64,000 nt of DNA from Dimorphilus gyrociliatus (lineage: Eukaryota; Annelida; Polychaeta; Dinophilidae), in NCBI GenBank assembly GCA_904063045.1, contig CAJFCJ010000003.1:2404504-2468503 (forward strand). Reading direction: 5' to 3'. Shown piece after piece: positions 48,557 to 62,403 of this stretch. Under the pieces are notes generated by a model that was not told where the DNA came from, did not search any database, and was given only the letters and a program-made list of their open reading frames with translations. The translations under genes and the position numbers were made by a program. The first letter of the stretch is position 1; every line of letters starts with the position of its first letter.

Positions 48557-51500
48557 TCCTCTACTTCAATTCTTTTTATACTCTGAAGAATTTTCAATTT
48601 CCGTTTGATAAGCTGTTCTGTCATTTGGATTGGAGAAAAATATACTTCTATTTAAATAAAATGAATTTAATTCATATTTGGAAAGGATAACATGAAAAGA
48701 GAATTTTGGCTCAGGGCTAATCGCACAAAAGACTAGACATAATTGCACCAACGGCATTACTTATTCCGAGTGGCGCCTCTTATCAAAATCTTACGCCTTG
48801 CCTGATGCTATTAGGTTAATGTCGTTTGCAAATTTCACTCATTTTTACAAAGAAACGCTTTCATAAAATAATTGACCATTCAATGTAATTCAGTTTGTAA
48901 ACTTGTTTTGCTATCTTCACCTTAATGTTTCCTGTTTTTTAGTTTTGGATGATCTTTACCTGATTGCGCAATGTATACAACACATTTTTTCTTTGATATA
49001 AATATATAAAAGTATATATGTAGTTACAATAAATATTTATATAAGTAATTGAGTCATATATTAAAATAAAAACTCATTTATTATTCATTTTTAATATAGT
49101 AATAACCAGATAAAGCACTTTGCAAAGTTATTAAAAAGTTCACCAGGAACATAACTTAAAGGTTAATTAGCTCCTTATTTCAAAAGAATGCTCGGAATAA
49201 TAATTTCACACCTGTTCACCGGCTCGTTAGAATAATCATAAATAAATCATAGTTAAATTCTGTAAAGTCAGAATTTTAGCGAATTGTCCAAACTATAAAG
49301 TAAAAAGCCTAAAGATGGCGCCCCTTCTCAGTAAATTCTTTTTGATATTGCGAAACATTTCATTCTAAAAAGTGAATTTATAGATGAGAAAGGAGATATT
49401 ATCGAAAAAAACGCACCTGTTTTTTTTATAGATTCATTAATAAATATATAAAAGGACTATACACCTGTTAATTTATAGTTACGGAAAATTGTCGGCCGTC
49501 CCCTTCCTTTTATAAAAGGGAAGTTGATAAAATTTTGCATTCTATATAAAAGATAAGATGATACTCCTTTAGAGTTTTCATGCTTAATTTAATTCTTATA
49601 CAATTTTCTGGTGCTATTGTAGTGAATAGTTCAATAGATTAATCGATTTTATATTCCATCGGGCCATCTAGCGCTTATTTGGTTATATGAAGCTTAACAA
49701 GTTCCATATTTACAAAGCTTCTTTATATAAACTACAAAAAGAAAGATTTAATAAGCAAGATATAAACTTAGAATACAAATTGACATTACTCTTCCCCTTT
49801 CTTTCTCTCGCCGTCTCTCTTCATTTACCTATCAATGTTTGAAGAGTAGTAAAAGTTTTAAACATAGACTTTCAATTATTAGGAAAATAAAGATCTCTTT
49901 TATCTTCTGAAGTTAAATAAAAAAAACCACGTTGAGAGAATGTTTCTTAAATAGAGTAAAGGGAGGAATAACAAAAGAGAATGGATGAGAATACGCTAAT
50001 TTTCCTCTGCCACTTTGCTCTTTTTCAACATCTACACTAGAAATCAGTAATTATAAGGAAAAAATTCTCTAACGTAGTAAAAATGAGCCAAACGAATTTA
50101 CTACTTTAAAGAGAAAGTCGTTTAGGTTGTGTACTAATTTTTTTATATCAAAAGAAAGTTCAGAAGGAAGAGTGATCTAATTTAGAACTTTACTTATATA
50201 TCTTACTTTAATTAGATTGTTTTAGTATACGAAACATACCTGAAAAATATGGTGTGAACAAGGTTAAAGCATAGAGAGAAAGGAATATGAAACATTGTGA
50301 TTATTAAGACAAAAGATCACCTAGGGACATTGGAGATTCATCAATATTCATTCTTGATAATTATAGAATGCCATTGAATTACAATTGATAAAGCAATGCT
50401 AATGTAATCTGTATCTTTGGTTAGAACAAATTGTAATTTAATTATTGGCCTTAGAAAGAAAGAAAAATGCAAAAAGGAAAAAAGAGGAAACATTCAGACA
50501 TTAGCATAAAAAAGAAATGAAAAATTTCGTACTTGCTCATTTTCTTCCTTATTAAAAAATGATTACGTAATACGAGAATTTTCGAGTTTAGATGTTTTAT
50601 TCTCTCTTTTTTTTTATATTTCTATCTGCTGAAAAACTAGATTGTTATCAATTATTGCTCTAATAGTATCTATATACTATACGTGTTATTTTAGGGAATA
50701 GAATATATAGACTCTAGATATTTTTGGAATTTAGGCTTTTGGGCCAAAATAAACTAAGAAAAAGTTATAAAAACAAAAAGTCTACTGTCATTTTATACAC
50801 GAGAAATAATCTTTTCAGCTGTCTTTAATCATGCTACAATATTCTCCCATAACTAGTATATGATAGGCCTTTCAAGCTTTTCTCTATACTGTTTATTATT
50901 TTCTTTCCCCCCCTATTTTACAGCAATAACTACAAGTATTATGAACGATAGATTATTTACTTGTAAATATCTTATGGAAATCAATGATCCTCATGAAGTT
51001 GATCTCAAACCTTATTCGAGGTATAAGTTACATGGGTAAAGATTAAGAGACGCCATCTACGGTCGATAATTGTCGTTTCCCAATAGTATTTCCATTTACA
51101 TGACAAATAACATTTATCATTTTGAATTATGCAAAGCAATATCTTACCGCGAAAGAAGCGTCTAAACGCTTTGATTTATTCTAGATTATCCAGTCTTAAT
51201 TAGAAATCAAGCTCGTTGATGGAATAATTTACTGAGGCGATAAATCTAGCGAAACTGTCTAATAAAATTCTTTTTATGTCGACATCTCCTTTATTCTTCC
51301 TCAGTGCGTTTAGTGGCACAAAAAAAACCAAACGCTACTAAAAAGTCGAGAGACGTCCGAATTTGACAGATGGCGCTGTCGGTCAAATTAAATAAATTAT
51401 TCCCGAGTGCTGAAGGAAAAAGACGTTCTATCATCGCGGTTGCCAATGTTTGCAAACTGGAAAATTACGACAAATGAAATTTTCTAGCACAAATTTCTTC

Positions 51501-52312
51501 CCATATAGCTTTCTCGAATTGATTTCGACTTAGGGATAAAGAGCGGAACGTGCTGATACTATTTCGTATTCAATAGGCCAATTTTTTTCTACTCACCCTT
51601 GTTCCTCGTATATTCTTGTACACATATCTCTCGGGATAAGGTTTACGAATCGTCAATTTGACTTTTCTAACCTCGAATAAAAGCAACTAACAAACGGCGT
51701 CTAATTAGGCGTTAAACCCCTGTCTACTGCTGAGGAAGAGTATGTAAAGAATGATTGTCGAATATGAAAACTTAGCGATAGATGGAGTAACTTTCTTTTA
51801 TTAATTGTATAATGGGAAAATTTGTATACAATGCATCTTTGTATGTTTAATTACAACAACTCGTAATGTAGCTTCATTAAGTGATATTATTGTTTCATTG
51901 CATGCACAAATTAGTTCAATTTATGAATTATAATTTCCTCCTTCATTATTAATATAATGCATTAATAATATCCTTAATAAAAAAAAATTCATTTATTTGA
52001 TGCCTCATTCCATACTTTACACTTAACTTATGTAAATAAAAAATGCCATTTTTAGTAATAATAAATAAGATTTAATGGAATAGAAAAAAATAGGATATTT
52101 TTATTGTTAATTTGAATATATTAATTGAAAAATCTAGAATTTTTTGATTTTATTGCTTAACTAAATAAGATAAGTAGATGAGAAGAGAACAAGTTGAGTA
52201 GGGAAGGGGTATTAAGAAGTAGGAGTTAGAACATTTTTTTTCTTCCCTCTTATCTCTTTTAAATCGTCCATGCTACTTTGTTAAGGATAATTGAATATTT
52301 TCTCAACGACGC
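48557..52312. other. Gene-poor region between TIR-TMEM268 and INPP5K
   Basis: No coding exon seen. It holds the probable TIR-TMEM268 promoter and three motif copies of AGATGGCG/CGCCATCT (49313-49320, 51051-51058, 51368-51375). The 51030-51720 stretch is more balanced in composition than its surroundings and may be regulatory. Confidence 0.5.
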
Positions 52313-54926
52313 CTAACGGTTCGAAGTTAGAGAAATGGTCTTCGTTGGAGAATCGTTTTTTGTCTGAGCTATTTCCGTTTGAATTAGTCTTCTATCCTGC
52401 AGGGTTGGTAGTGATTTTCTGGGCGTCAAATATTCTGTATGGAAATAGAAATCATTAGGAAAAAGTAATGTCTAAAGAGTCACTAAGGGATGGCAAAAAA
52501 AGAGGGAGAGAGAAAGAGAGAAAAGAAAGAAAAAAAAGAGTAACTATCTGACTGAGTGAATATGTGAGAGAGTGAGAATGGTAAGGAATGGAAAGAAATT
52601 CAGCACATAAAGTAAAAAAAAAAGCTATAACTGAATACAAGATCTGCATGTCAAGTTAAATGATCAACTGTTCTCAAGCTATTCGTTGAAGTAAATGAGT
52701 TGCATTGTTTGAATTGTCTATGCGCAAATGATCAATTAGAAATATATAGGATGATAGTCAAAATAAAATTGATTTAATTAACTATTTAATAGTTGTTCAT
52801 AATTTCAGTATTGAGTATATAATAGCAACTTTTTTTATACAATAAAAACGGTTCTACGCTACGAGGGGTTACTATTTTTATCGCTAGTTTAAACAGAAAT
52901 AACTCTATTTATATAATGTATTCGGCTAGATCTCTAGAATAATATAATCTAGCACCCCTCGACACTTAGGCCATCTTTCGGTTGAAATCATTAGAAAAAC
53001 AATATGTTTTCTATCGAAAATATACAATATACAATATATACAGTATATATATATATATAATATTGATATTTATAAATATAATATAGGGGAACAAGTGTAA
53101 TAAATTAACTACGTAAGCGTTAAAAATAATTACCTTTTTGTTTTTCTGCGATCGTGAAAGTATCGGAAATTGCTATTATTGTACTGGATTGAGAATTCCA
53201 GTAGGCCAATCTGTATTTTCTATTTTCAGCTGGTTTCATGAGCATTTTACGTGGGAATGATAATTTGATGACTCTAGTATTCGTTCTTCTTACGCTCTTA
53301 TCGATTATAGCATTTTTAATATATGAATAGCATAAATAATCGTTTCGGAAATTTTTTGGGCCATTAGTATATACACCTACCCAATCCCATTCTGTTAATT
53401 CTACGAGATTCGTATTCACTTCCATAGTTATAATGATGTAGTAAGAGAAGTGTGAAGTTACCGATTGAACGAATTTTAGGCTATAATTATAAACAATAAA
53501 AATGAATAATTCAGGTCAATTGGATGTTATTCCTATTATTATTATTTTTTAAGTTTTTAATTATAATAAAAAAATTAATTATTAGCGAAATTTGGATAAA
53601 AATGTAGCCTAAAACCGGTCATTTTTAAAAGCTTTAAAGAAAAAGTAACCAGTAACTGGTCTATGATCGCTCTGCTTCAGATATGGATGAGATTGGTAAG
53701 AGCCTGCTTTAACCTTGAGAAATGAATCTTCTTTACTTAATTTCCAGATAATTCTATCAGTCCAAGCCGGTTTTCTTTGACTTTTTATATCGTAATTATC
53801 TGTTTTTGGATCAAATTTATAAGTTGGACGGAAATTTATGGGAGCCTCTTTAAATCCATTAAAAGCTGTTTTCAAAGTTCTTAATTTAGTTAATTGATCA
53901 TACTTTAGTAGTGTCTGAAATTCTTGTTTTTTTACATGATCCAAAGCGACTTCGGTGCTTATTTTATCTAATCTAAAGTTCAAATCTCCCATCCAAAATA
54001 TGTAATCATGTTCCATTATATTCTTAGCTGACTTATCCTTATTAACATTGAAAATTAATGTAATAACACACCTTTAACTTTTAGGATATATTTAAAATTA
54101 CTTTAAATTGCTGGATACTTGTTATCAGATTGTAATCGTTAACTCGAGATTTAACATTAAATTGATGGGCGGTTAAGTGTGAATTAACGCAACAGACGCT
54201 CACGCCAGCAAAGTCGAATCTTACTGTTGCAGCTCCTTTGGAACCTACTAAACCCATAAATTTTACTTTTGTACTGGTACCTTCAACATCACTCAAAAGA
54301 TGGAGACACTGCTCCTGAACAAAGACGGCTATTACCAAATTGTATAGTCTTATTTTTTTTATTAAGGTGTATTTAAAAGAATTCATTAAGTCCATTATTG
54401 CAATTGTCCACTTATCGTCTTGAATAGCATCCGTTACAACATTAACTTTGGTCTCTTGAAGAGATATAACAAATATAGACGGCCATTTTCTTTTTATATC
54501 TTTAAATCCTGACAGTAAATATATAAAAATGACGAAACTATTTATATAATAATTTGGGAAATTCTAAAATTGGGCCTACTTCCTAAAGATAAATCGAGAA
54601 AGGTATAAAATACATTAAAAATGTAACTAATAAAGCAAAAATAGTAATTATTTTGCATTAAATTTATCAGAAGATATTAAGTCGTCTTTTGTTTAATGCT
54701 TGCCTAACGCATTCAGTAATCCAGATTTTGCAGAATGACCAGAAGGTGGATCAGTTTGATGAACATTCCATGTAAATGCAAAGAGTGTATAATCCATAAA
54801 TTTCTCATAATAAATATTATTACAGTTAATACAATCACGAGATTGAAAAAAATCGTTGTGTTCTTTACAATGTATTGTCTCTTTAATGGATTCTAGATTA
54901 CGTAATTTATTCTGTGAGAAATTCAT
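52313..54926 (-). CDS. INPP5K: Inositol polyphosphate 5-phosphatase with SKICH domain (INPP5K type)
   Basis: Removes the 5-phosphate from PI(3,4,5)P3 and PI(4,5)P2; in vertebrates it works at the ER and plasma membrane and dampens insulin/PI3K signalling. Five exons: 54926-54704, 54508-54102, 54037-53650, 53418-53134 and 52434-52313, about 474 residues (human INPP5K 448). Catalytic motifs in order: FAFTWNVHQTDPP, FVISLQET, MGLVGSKGAATVRF, VNSHLTAH, WMGDLNFRLD, KPAWTDRII and SDHRPV. The SKICH domain follows with EWDWVGVYTNG and YRLAYW. The tail exon is basic with Ser/Thr. Intron 1 uses a GC donor (G then gcaagc) that keeps phase and links LNALG to FKDIKRKWP. The acceptor before the SKICH exon is weak (ctatggaag). 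The lack of a long Pro-rich N-terminus favours the INPP5K form over INPP5J. Confidence 0.9.
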
Positions 54927-55617
54927 GTTTATTTAAATTAGAAAGAAAATAAATATTAAAAAAAATAAATGACGTTATCAATGAAATTACAATCCATAAT
55001 TTGTATTTATTCGGAAATATGAATATATATACTGTGTTGTGTAAACAAAATATTGTAAATTACAATAAATACACGTGATTTATGCTAATTAATTACTTTA
55101 TTGCTTTATATTTATAGTGAAAAGATTTATTAACCTCTTTTAAAGAAATATTTGCAGACACGCATTCTTCCAAAGTTGAAAAAAGGCTTCTACTGTAAAT
55201 TAGACAAGACACGTGCCTTTGGCTAGTGTAATATATCGTACTAATTATTTAACATCTTGGTTTGACTGAAACATTGATTGAATATTTAGCGATACATTTT
55301 AATATTAATGCTTTTACTATGATTTTTAAACTGTGTTGAAAAAACCTGACAACGGGCTGGTTTTAATAATCGTTCTAAAGGTGTTGTGAAGTATAATTGA
55401 ATTTAATGTTAATTATATGAAATTAACCGTATAAGAAATTGGAGTATCATCAATACTAATTAACACAAAAATGTAGGAAAAGAGGATAAGAAATAGGGCA
55501 AAGAGAACCAAATTAAAGATGTGACAAATATAATAGTAACAGCATGCTCGACATAATAATATTGTATACAAATTATCTCCTTGTTTTTATATTACTCTAT
55601 ATCATCTTAGTATGAAT
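54927..55617. other. Gap between INPP5K and the GPCR gene
   Basis: About 690 bp, AT-rich, probably the INPP5K promoter plus the 3' UTR of the GPCR gene. No coding exon seen. Confidence 0.5.
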
Positions 55618-56839
55618 TTATCCAGATGTTTCAAAGGTATCTGCTCTATCATTTAACTCTGCTGGACAGCAATTTCCTTTTCCAGCTTCTTTCATAACCA
55701 TTATGGCATTTCTTCTGAAAGATGAATAAATCAAGATATATATTACTACATTACCAAAACTGTTTGAATTTGCTAGCCATACTGTGCAGAAGGATAAAAC
55801 TGGATGAATCGCAATTTCTTTAAAGAATGATTCGAAAACTACTTGAACGACATACGGACCCCAACACGTAAAGTAGGCTAAAGTAGTTATTATTAATAAT
55901 TTAACTGCTTTAACATCCTTTTTATTTACTCCAGAATTTCCATCTAGTGATGCAGGCCCTACTTGATTTTTTATGAGTTTAATTGATTTAATAATTTTAA
56001 CTGTGGTAAATAAGAGACAAGCTCCGGATAAAATTGGTATATAAATCGCAGTGATAACACAAAACCACGGATATTCCCAAAATAATCCGCACATACAATT
56101 TGCTTCCGAGTATCTATAGTATATAAAGTTACTTTTCGTTGGAAGTGGTATAAAAAATGTCGCAATTGCCAAAGTCCACATACCAAGTAACAACCACATT
56201 AGTCGTTTTACCGTAACAATTTGGTTATATCTACAAAATAAAAGCATTTAGTTACTTTCTTCTTTTAAGTATAAGAACATGAATGTCTTAATATAACTAT
56301 ATGTTTGAAATATCAGTAATAAGAACACTTTATCACGTTATTGATGCAGATTTATTTTTCATTTATGAATGTAACTGAAATACGAAAGATAAAATAATTT
56401 CCGCTAAATTGAAAGTTAAAATGCTCTCAGTGTTTGAAATTAATTTATTAAAAGAAATTTAATATGCTTACCTTAAAGGATAAATAATTGCCACATATCT
56501 ATCTAGAGACACTGCCGAGATACTCCAGATAGAAACCGTAACACTTACGCCATGACTTATGCCTGATATTTGGCACCAAACATCACCGAAAGGCCATTCA
56601 GAAATAATTGCAGGTACAATTGAAGGTAAGCAAGCAACTAAACCTACCATTAGGTCTGCTGCTCCTAAATTAATAAGACAAATACGTGCTATATACGGAA
56701 TCTGCTTCGTTAATCTTAAAACTGAAATGCTTATGCAATTTGCAGAAATGGTTAATATTCCAATCGTTCCTATGACTGTTGCCCTTAGACCAGTTGCAAT
56801 CGGATGAACAAAATTCGAAGTTTCATTCGTAGGAAGCAT
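55618..56839 (-). CDS. Class A orphan GPCR, GPR21/GPR52-like
   Basis: Seven-transmembrane rhodopsin-family receptor of 326 residues in two exons (56839-56472, 56230-55618; the Arg codon is split in phase 2 across a 241-bp intron). Visible family marks: Asn34 in TM1, Asp62 in TM2 (GAADLMVG), Cys89 for the TM3-loop disulfide, DRY at 113-115, FTCWGPY (the CWxP switch) in TM6, and NVVIY in place of the usual NPxxY in TM7. An N-glycosylation site (NETS) lies at residue 5. The residue at 3.32 is His96, not Asp, so a monoamine ligand is unlikely. Segments after DRY (YNQIVTVKRL) and in TM7 (SFCTVWLANSNSFGNVVIY) recall GPR21/GPR52, but the ligand is unknown. Confidence 0.92.
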
Positions 56840-57858
56840 TTTCGACTAAATGAGACCCTTTCGTTGGATTGGGGCGACGCCACGCGTTAAAATACATATA
56901 GTAAGGTAAGACAAAATTATATACCTATAAGTTTGATCAATTTTACGGTCATAAATTAAATTAATAGTCAGAAGTCAGTAAAACTCCTCAAAGTAAGAAA
57001 ATTTCTCATACAATTTTAGGAAGAAGCCAAAAAGAACCGTATCAGATATCCGTTGTTTTAAAATTACTTCCATTGCCCTTGGCAGGTGACATCATATCGT
57101 TGAAACTCAGTTCCAGTAATATTGGATCCGATAAACGGTTTATAAGTAAGAAAATATTTAACTTATCTACAGATGATATATACATTTACTCTCCCTAATA
57201 AAACTATATTTAACTATGAACACGTCCTTTGCATTAACTTATAATAATCTTGTGTTTCAATGACAATAAATGGAAGACGTATAGTAAAAACTATAATAGC
57301 AGCCTCACAATTTATTTTTCTTGCGAGTTGATTAAAACCGTCTTGTTATTATTCATAGTGAGCTAAAGACTAGACTAGTATTTGAATACGCAGTATGTTG
57401 TCCAACAAGTGCGAAGACATCATTAAATGGATAAAATTACCTCCCTTCTACCATATACAGTATTTTCCTTCATCAATCAAAGTTGTATTTTTATATAAGT
57501 GCTGTTTATTTGTCTCATTGAGGTAGAATAAAATTATTTTCACTAAACTGTTTGTTAAGTATATTTAAAGTAATATTTTTAATGTAGTTAATAGGATGTT
57601 CTCTTCTTATTTCTTGGACAACAGAAATTTTACCAATCTCATGGATTTCATCTTATAAGATAGAAAAAAAAATGAACAAGATATATATATATATCTTTAT
57701 ATACATATATATAACATGTATATTATCATATTATCTATATATACAGGATATAAAGTATTTATAATTTTTTAAAGTAAAACCTTTATTTCGAACTTGTTTA
57801 CTTTGAAAGTATAAATATTTAGTCCTAATTATAATAGTTAACAATCTAAGAGTAGTCG
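56840..57858. other. Gap between the GPCR and RWDD1
   Basis: Probable GPCR promoter and RWDD1 3' UTR. TA-rich runs occur near 57680-57740. No coding exon seen. Confidence 0.5.
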
Positions 57859-59516
57859 TTAACTTTCTTCATCAGATAATTCTTCAAGTCCTAGATTATC
57901 CATATTTTCGAATAAACTTTCATCAACAGCAATACCTGGTTCTTCACCTTCTAAAACTTCATCCAAATTTTCACTTTCATCCTTATTTGCTTGAAAGTAT
58001 TGTACACCTATTTGCCGGAAGAGGTAAAATAAGAAAAATGTGGTTAGTTCTTAAAAAATGGACATAAATAATATTATATAGTAATCAATAAAAATCATAA
58101 TTAGTATTGACAAGTGTAAATTAATTCCGTATCGCTTTTTCCAGCTATCAATATCTTTTTACAACTCATACGAGTACACTCATTTTATTTGATAACCTAT
58201 CCGTATTTGCTTGATTATAATCATCTATTACCAAGAAAGAGGCGGTAAAAAAAAATTTCCATCTCATACTAATAATTAATATATTAATAGTTTGACCTTC
58301 ATGGAGCCATATACAATTATGAAAAAAATTAAAATTAGATATTTCGGTACATTGATCAAGTTTCTTCTTCAAATAATATACTGTATACACCCCATACACC
58401 TCCAGATAAACAACACTGTTAAAATCTGTCAGGAAAATGGAGCTTTTTGGCCTAATTTAAATATTCTACAAAGGATTCATAGGTTTAGGTAATTTATGTT
58501 ATTAAAGAGACTAAATGATGCAAGGAAGAGAGAGTTTTTAATTTTGAAAATGAAAAGGAGCAGCGTCAAAGTCAATCTATCATTTTAGCTATCCGTAAGA
58601 CTCAATATCTTAATCAACATCACAGTAGTTTTTTTTAAAAGGAAACTCAAAGAAGATTTTTGAATAGTAAAGATCATTTACGTCTCTCTTTGAATAAATT
58701 AGGCGTTAAGGTCGTTTAGTAAAAAATTAATGACAGGATGATATGAATAGGATATATCACAAAGGATTTTTTGATACCTGTTTGTTTTGTACTGAGCCTT
58801 TCTTTTTCCATTTCCTCTATCCTCCTCTTTTCGTACAGTTCGGCGTCAAACTTTTCTTTCCATTTCAGGAAGGTTTCAATGGTTACCGGGGTACCAACTA
58901 GTATTTTCTGAAATTTATTTATTTTTATTAGGAGAAAATATATATGTAGAGGTCAAATTAACCTCTGCAGCTTCTTCTCTTTCTCTAGTTTCTTTTTCTT
59001 CCTCTAAAATTTCTATTTCATTTATTCTTTCTACGATTTCTTCAATACGATCTTGAAGTGCTGAAATAATCGGGAACACGAAAGGCATCCCTAAGTTACA
59101 ATTTCCCTGTAATAAAAAAGAAATAGTAAGACAAATAATAACAATATATATAGGAGTGGATTCAAATATATCAAACCTGTTCTTCGCATACAGTGAGCAA
59201 CTCTTTTATTCTATCTTCTGAAAGATTTTCGTCGTTTGCAATTTCAAGGATTGGCATTTCATCAGGATATTTTTCAGTGTATTTTACAACTAGATCAAAT
59301 TTTATAGGTTCTTCTTCTGATCGCAGAATGGCTTGTGAAACTAAACTAATTTTGTAATTTGCAGTGGGATGCGGGTGAAGGACTGAAATGAATATATATT
59401 GGTTAGAATGGGTAATTCTCAACAGACAGAATTTTAAATGTACTTGTCAACTCATCGGGATACATAGACTCCAAAGCTAACAATTCATTCTCTTGTTCTT
59501 CCGCGTAATCGGTCAT
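57859..59516 (-). CDS. RWDD1: RWD domain-containing protein 1
   Basis: Partner of the DRG2/DFRP2-type GTPase system and linked to ribosome-associated translation control in other eukaryotes. Five exons: 59516-59444, 59382-59177, 59106-58963, 58907-58778 and 58007-57859, with all phases agreeing, give 233 residues (human 243). The start MTDYAEEQENELLALESMYPD is nearly the family consensus (shown here at residue-name level only). The RWD domain continues with YTEKYPDEMP and ends near GNCNLGMPFVFP. A Glu/Lys-rich coiled stretch precedes the family motif GTPVTIETFLKWKEKFDAEL, and an acidic tail ends DESLFENMDNLGLEE. It is head-to-head with ATG5, the two start codons being 256 bp apart. Confidence 0.96.
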
Positions 59517-59772
59517 TTTGCAGAATTTATCACTGAAATACTATTAAACAGACATGTGTCGAAATAGCATACGACGGAAGTGTCCTTTGTAAAACAAAAG
59601 CTGTTTGGTTGGTATATTTGAATATATTACATCAACCAATCAGAATGTAAATAACAGAAAAGGGAAACGGAAGCAATAACTGTCGTCTGCTAATAATTAA
59701 ATGAAAGGATAGATATAAATTTACTATAGGTTTTACATAATCAGCTGAATAGTTATTCATTCTCAAATTATA
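59517..59772. promoter_or_regulatory. Bidirectional promoter of RWDD1 and ATG5
   Basis: A 256-bp gap between divergent start codons. It contains an ETS-type site CGGAAGTG at 59575-59582 and a second CGGAAG core near 59667. The divergent housekeeping pair with ETS sites is a common animal promoter layout. Confidence 0.6.
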
Positions 59773-60837
59773 ATGGCAGAAGATAGAGGAATTCTGAGAG
59801 AAGTATGGGAAGGTAAAGTTCCCGTATCATTTACACTATCTGCTGAAGAAGTATCTACATATGAACATCCCGAATCATGTTATGTCTGTTTATTTTTGTT
59901 GTTGTTCATTTATCTTCCTGTAATAACTGTTGCTACTTTCCACAGCTACTTGTTCCCAGACACAGCTACTTTCCGCTATTTTTGGATAAATTACAAAAAC
60001 ATTTTATTAATTACGTAAACGGTGATGAGAGTGATGTTTGGCTGGAAAATACTAATACGAATCAACCAATTAAATGGTTAGTATATTAAATGTTACTGAA
60101 TGAGTATTCTATATGCAAAATAATTTATTTAAGGCATTATCCCGTGGGTGTTCTTTTCGATTTACTTAATTCTTCACACAGTCTACCTTGGAATCTTACT
60201 GTTCATTTTAAAGTAAAAATTTGTTTCTCTATAACAAGAGTTCTAAAAGTAATAAAAAAATGTGTATTTTGTCTACAGAACTTTCCAGATTCCATATTCC
60301 GATGGAATAATAGAGATGCTATAGAGTCACATTTTATGAGCTGTATAAAAGAAGCTGATGCTTTAAAACATCTCGGAAAAGTTATCTCCGGTATGCAAAT
60401 ACAGCATCATAAGCAATTATGGGCAGGACTCCTTAGTGGTAAACGTTTCCATTTCTTTGTTATAAATTATTTAATCAGTGTACTTTTTTAAAATATCAAT
60501 AAAAGACAAATTTGAGCAATTCTGGGCCGTTAATAAAAAATTGATGGAAGGAGATGGTGATGAATCGTTCAAATCTATTCCTTTTAAAATTTATCAAGGA
60601 GACAGTCGTCATATTCAAAAACTATTTAAACCTCAAAACGAAAGAGGCGATTCCAAAACGCTCAGAGATATGATACAGGAAGTTGCCCCGGAATGTTTTG
60701 ATGAGAATGGCGAACTAAATCAGAAAATTATTACACATGGTATTGAAATGCCTCTAGAAAGTGATATTATATGGTTAAGCGAACACTTAAGCTATCCTGA
60801 TAACTTCCTTCATATTTGCTTAATTCCATTAGAATAA
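59773..60837 (+). CDS. ATG5: Autophagy protein 5
   Basis: Accepts ATG12 on a lysine and, with ATG16, forms the E3-like complex that lipidates LC3/ATG8 on forming autophagosomes. Five exons: 59773-59883, 59946-60076, 60134-60212, 60279-60438 and 60506-60837, about 270 residues (human 275). Introns are 57-67 bp. Family sequence is visible throughout: LREVWEGKVPVSFTL, WHYPVGVLFDLL, LPWNLTVHFK, SHFMSCIKEADALKH (Lys131 is the conjugation lysine, human Lys130), HKQLWAGL, FWAVNKKLMEG, the C-terminal IYQGDSRHIQKLF, and the near-invariant WLSEHLSYPDNFLHI. All expected parts are present, so it should be functional. Confidence 0.97.
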
Positions 60838-60859
60838 CATTTGATTAATAGCTTATATT

Positions 60860-60865
60860 AATAAA
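60860..60865 (+). terminator. Poly(A) signal of ATG5
   Basis: AATAAA lies 23 bases after the stop codon. The neighbouring TMEM50 stop on the other strand is only 137 bp from the ATG5 stop, so the 3' ends nearly meet or overlap. Confidence 0.55.
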
Positions 60866-60974
60866 ATCGACGAATTTACATGATTTTTAAATTCATATTT
60901 CTGATGATTCCGAAAGCGGAATTTTGTTTTTTTTTTGTTTTTGTACAATAGACTCTTTCGCTGCTATTCAAAAG

Positions 60975-61777
<803 letters not shown>

Positions 61778-62403
61778 CTTAATACCCCAATGGAAATTTA
61801 GATAGTTCAATTGTAGAGAGAAACTTTATCGGAAGAATTTTATATTTTGAATGTGATCCTGAGTCATGTAATTTACATTGTATATTAATGGATTGGTCAT
61901 TTTTATTACAAGAAAATAACAATATTTATATTAAATAAATCTTATTTTATAAAAAAATACTTACGGGCTACGTGGATTAACAAATTTTCTACAAAATTTG
62001 TGCGATATTCTAATAGTTGGTACTACTTCCGGTTTACGAAGCTCGTAAGAAAAAGATTATGATTTTTTTGTATAGTATTTATAGAGATAACTAATAATTT
62101 ACAGAACAAAAAAAAATACGAAGTTAATTCTTATTTCAAATAATTTTATACGAAAATGCGCTATAAACATAGCAGCCGATACCCGTTTGAAATTTTATAA
62201 CAATAGTTTTATAATCATAGTTTTAACAATAACGGCGAATTTGGATATTTTATAATTATATATTACTTAATTATATAGTTACGTTTGTTTTTTCGGAAAG
62301 TTATGAAGAATTCTGGCAATTTGTGTAAATATTCAAGTCTGAACTTGTAAACAAAATTGATTATACAAAATTCTTTATTCCAAAATAGGAAAATAACATC
62401 AAG
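61778..62403. promoter_or_regulatory. Shared upstream region of TMEM50 and centlein
   Basis: A 626-bp gap between divergent start codons. It contains the ETS-type site ACTTCCGG at 62025-62032. The rest is AT-rich. Confidence 0.5.
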
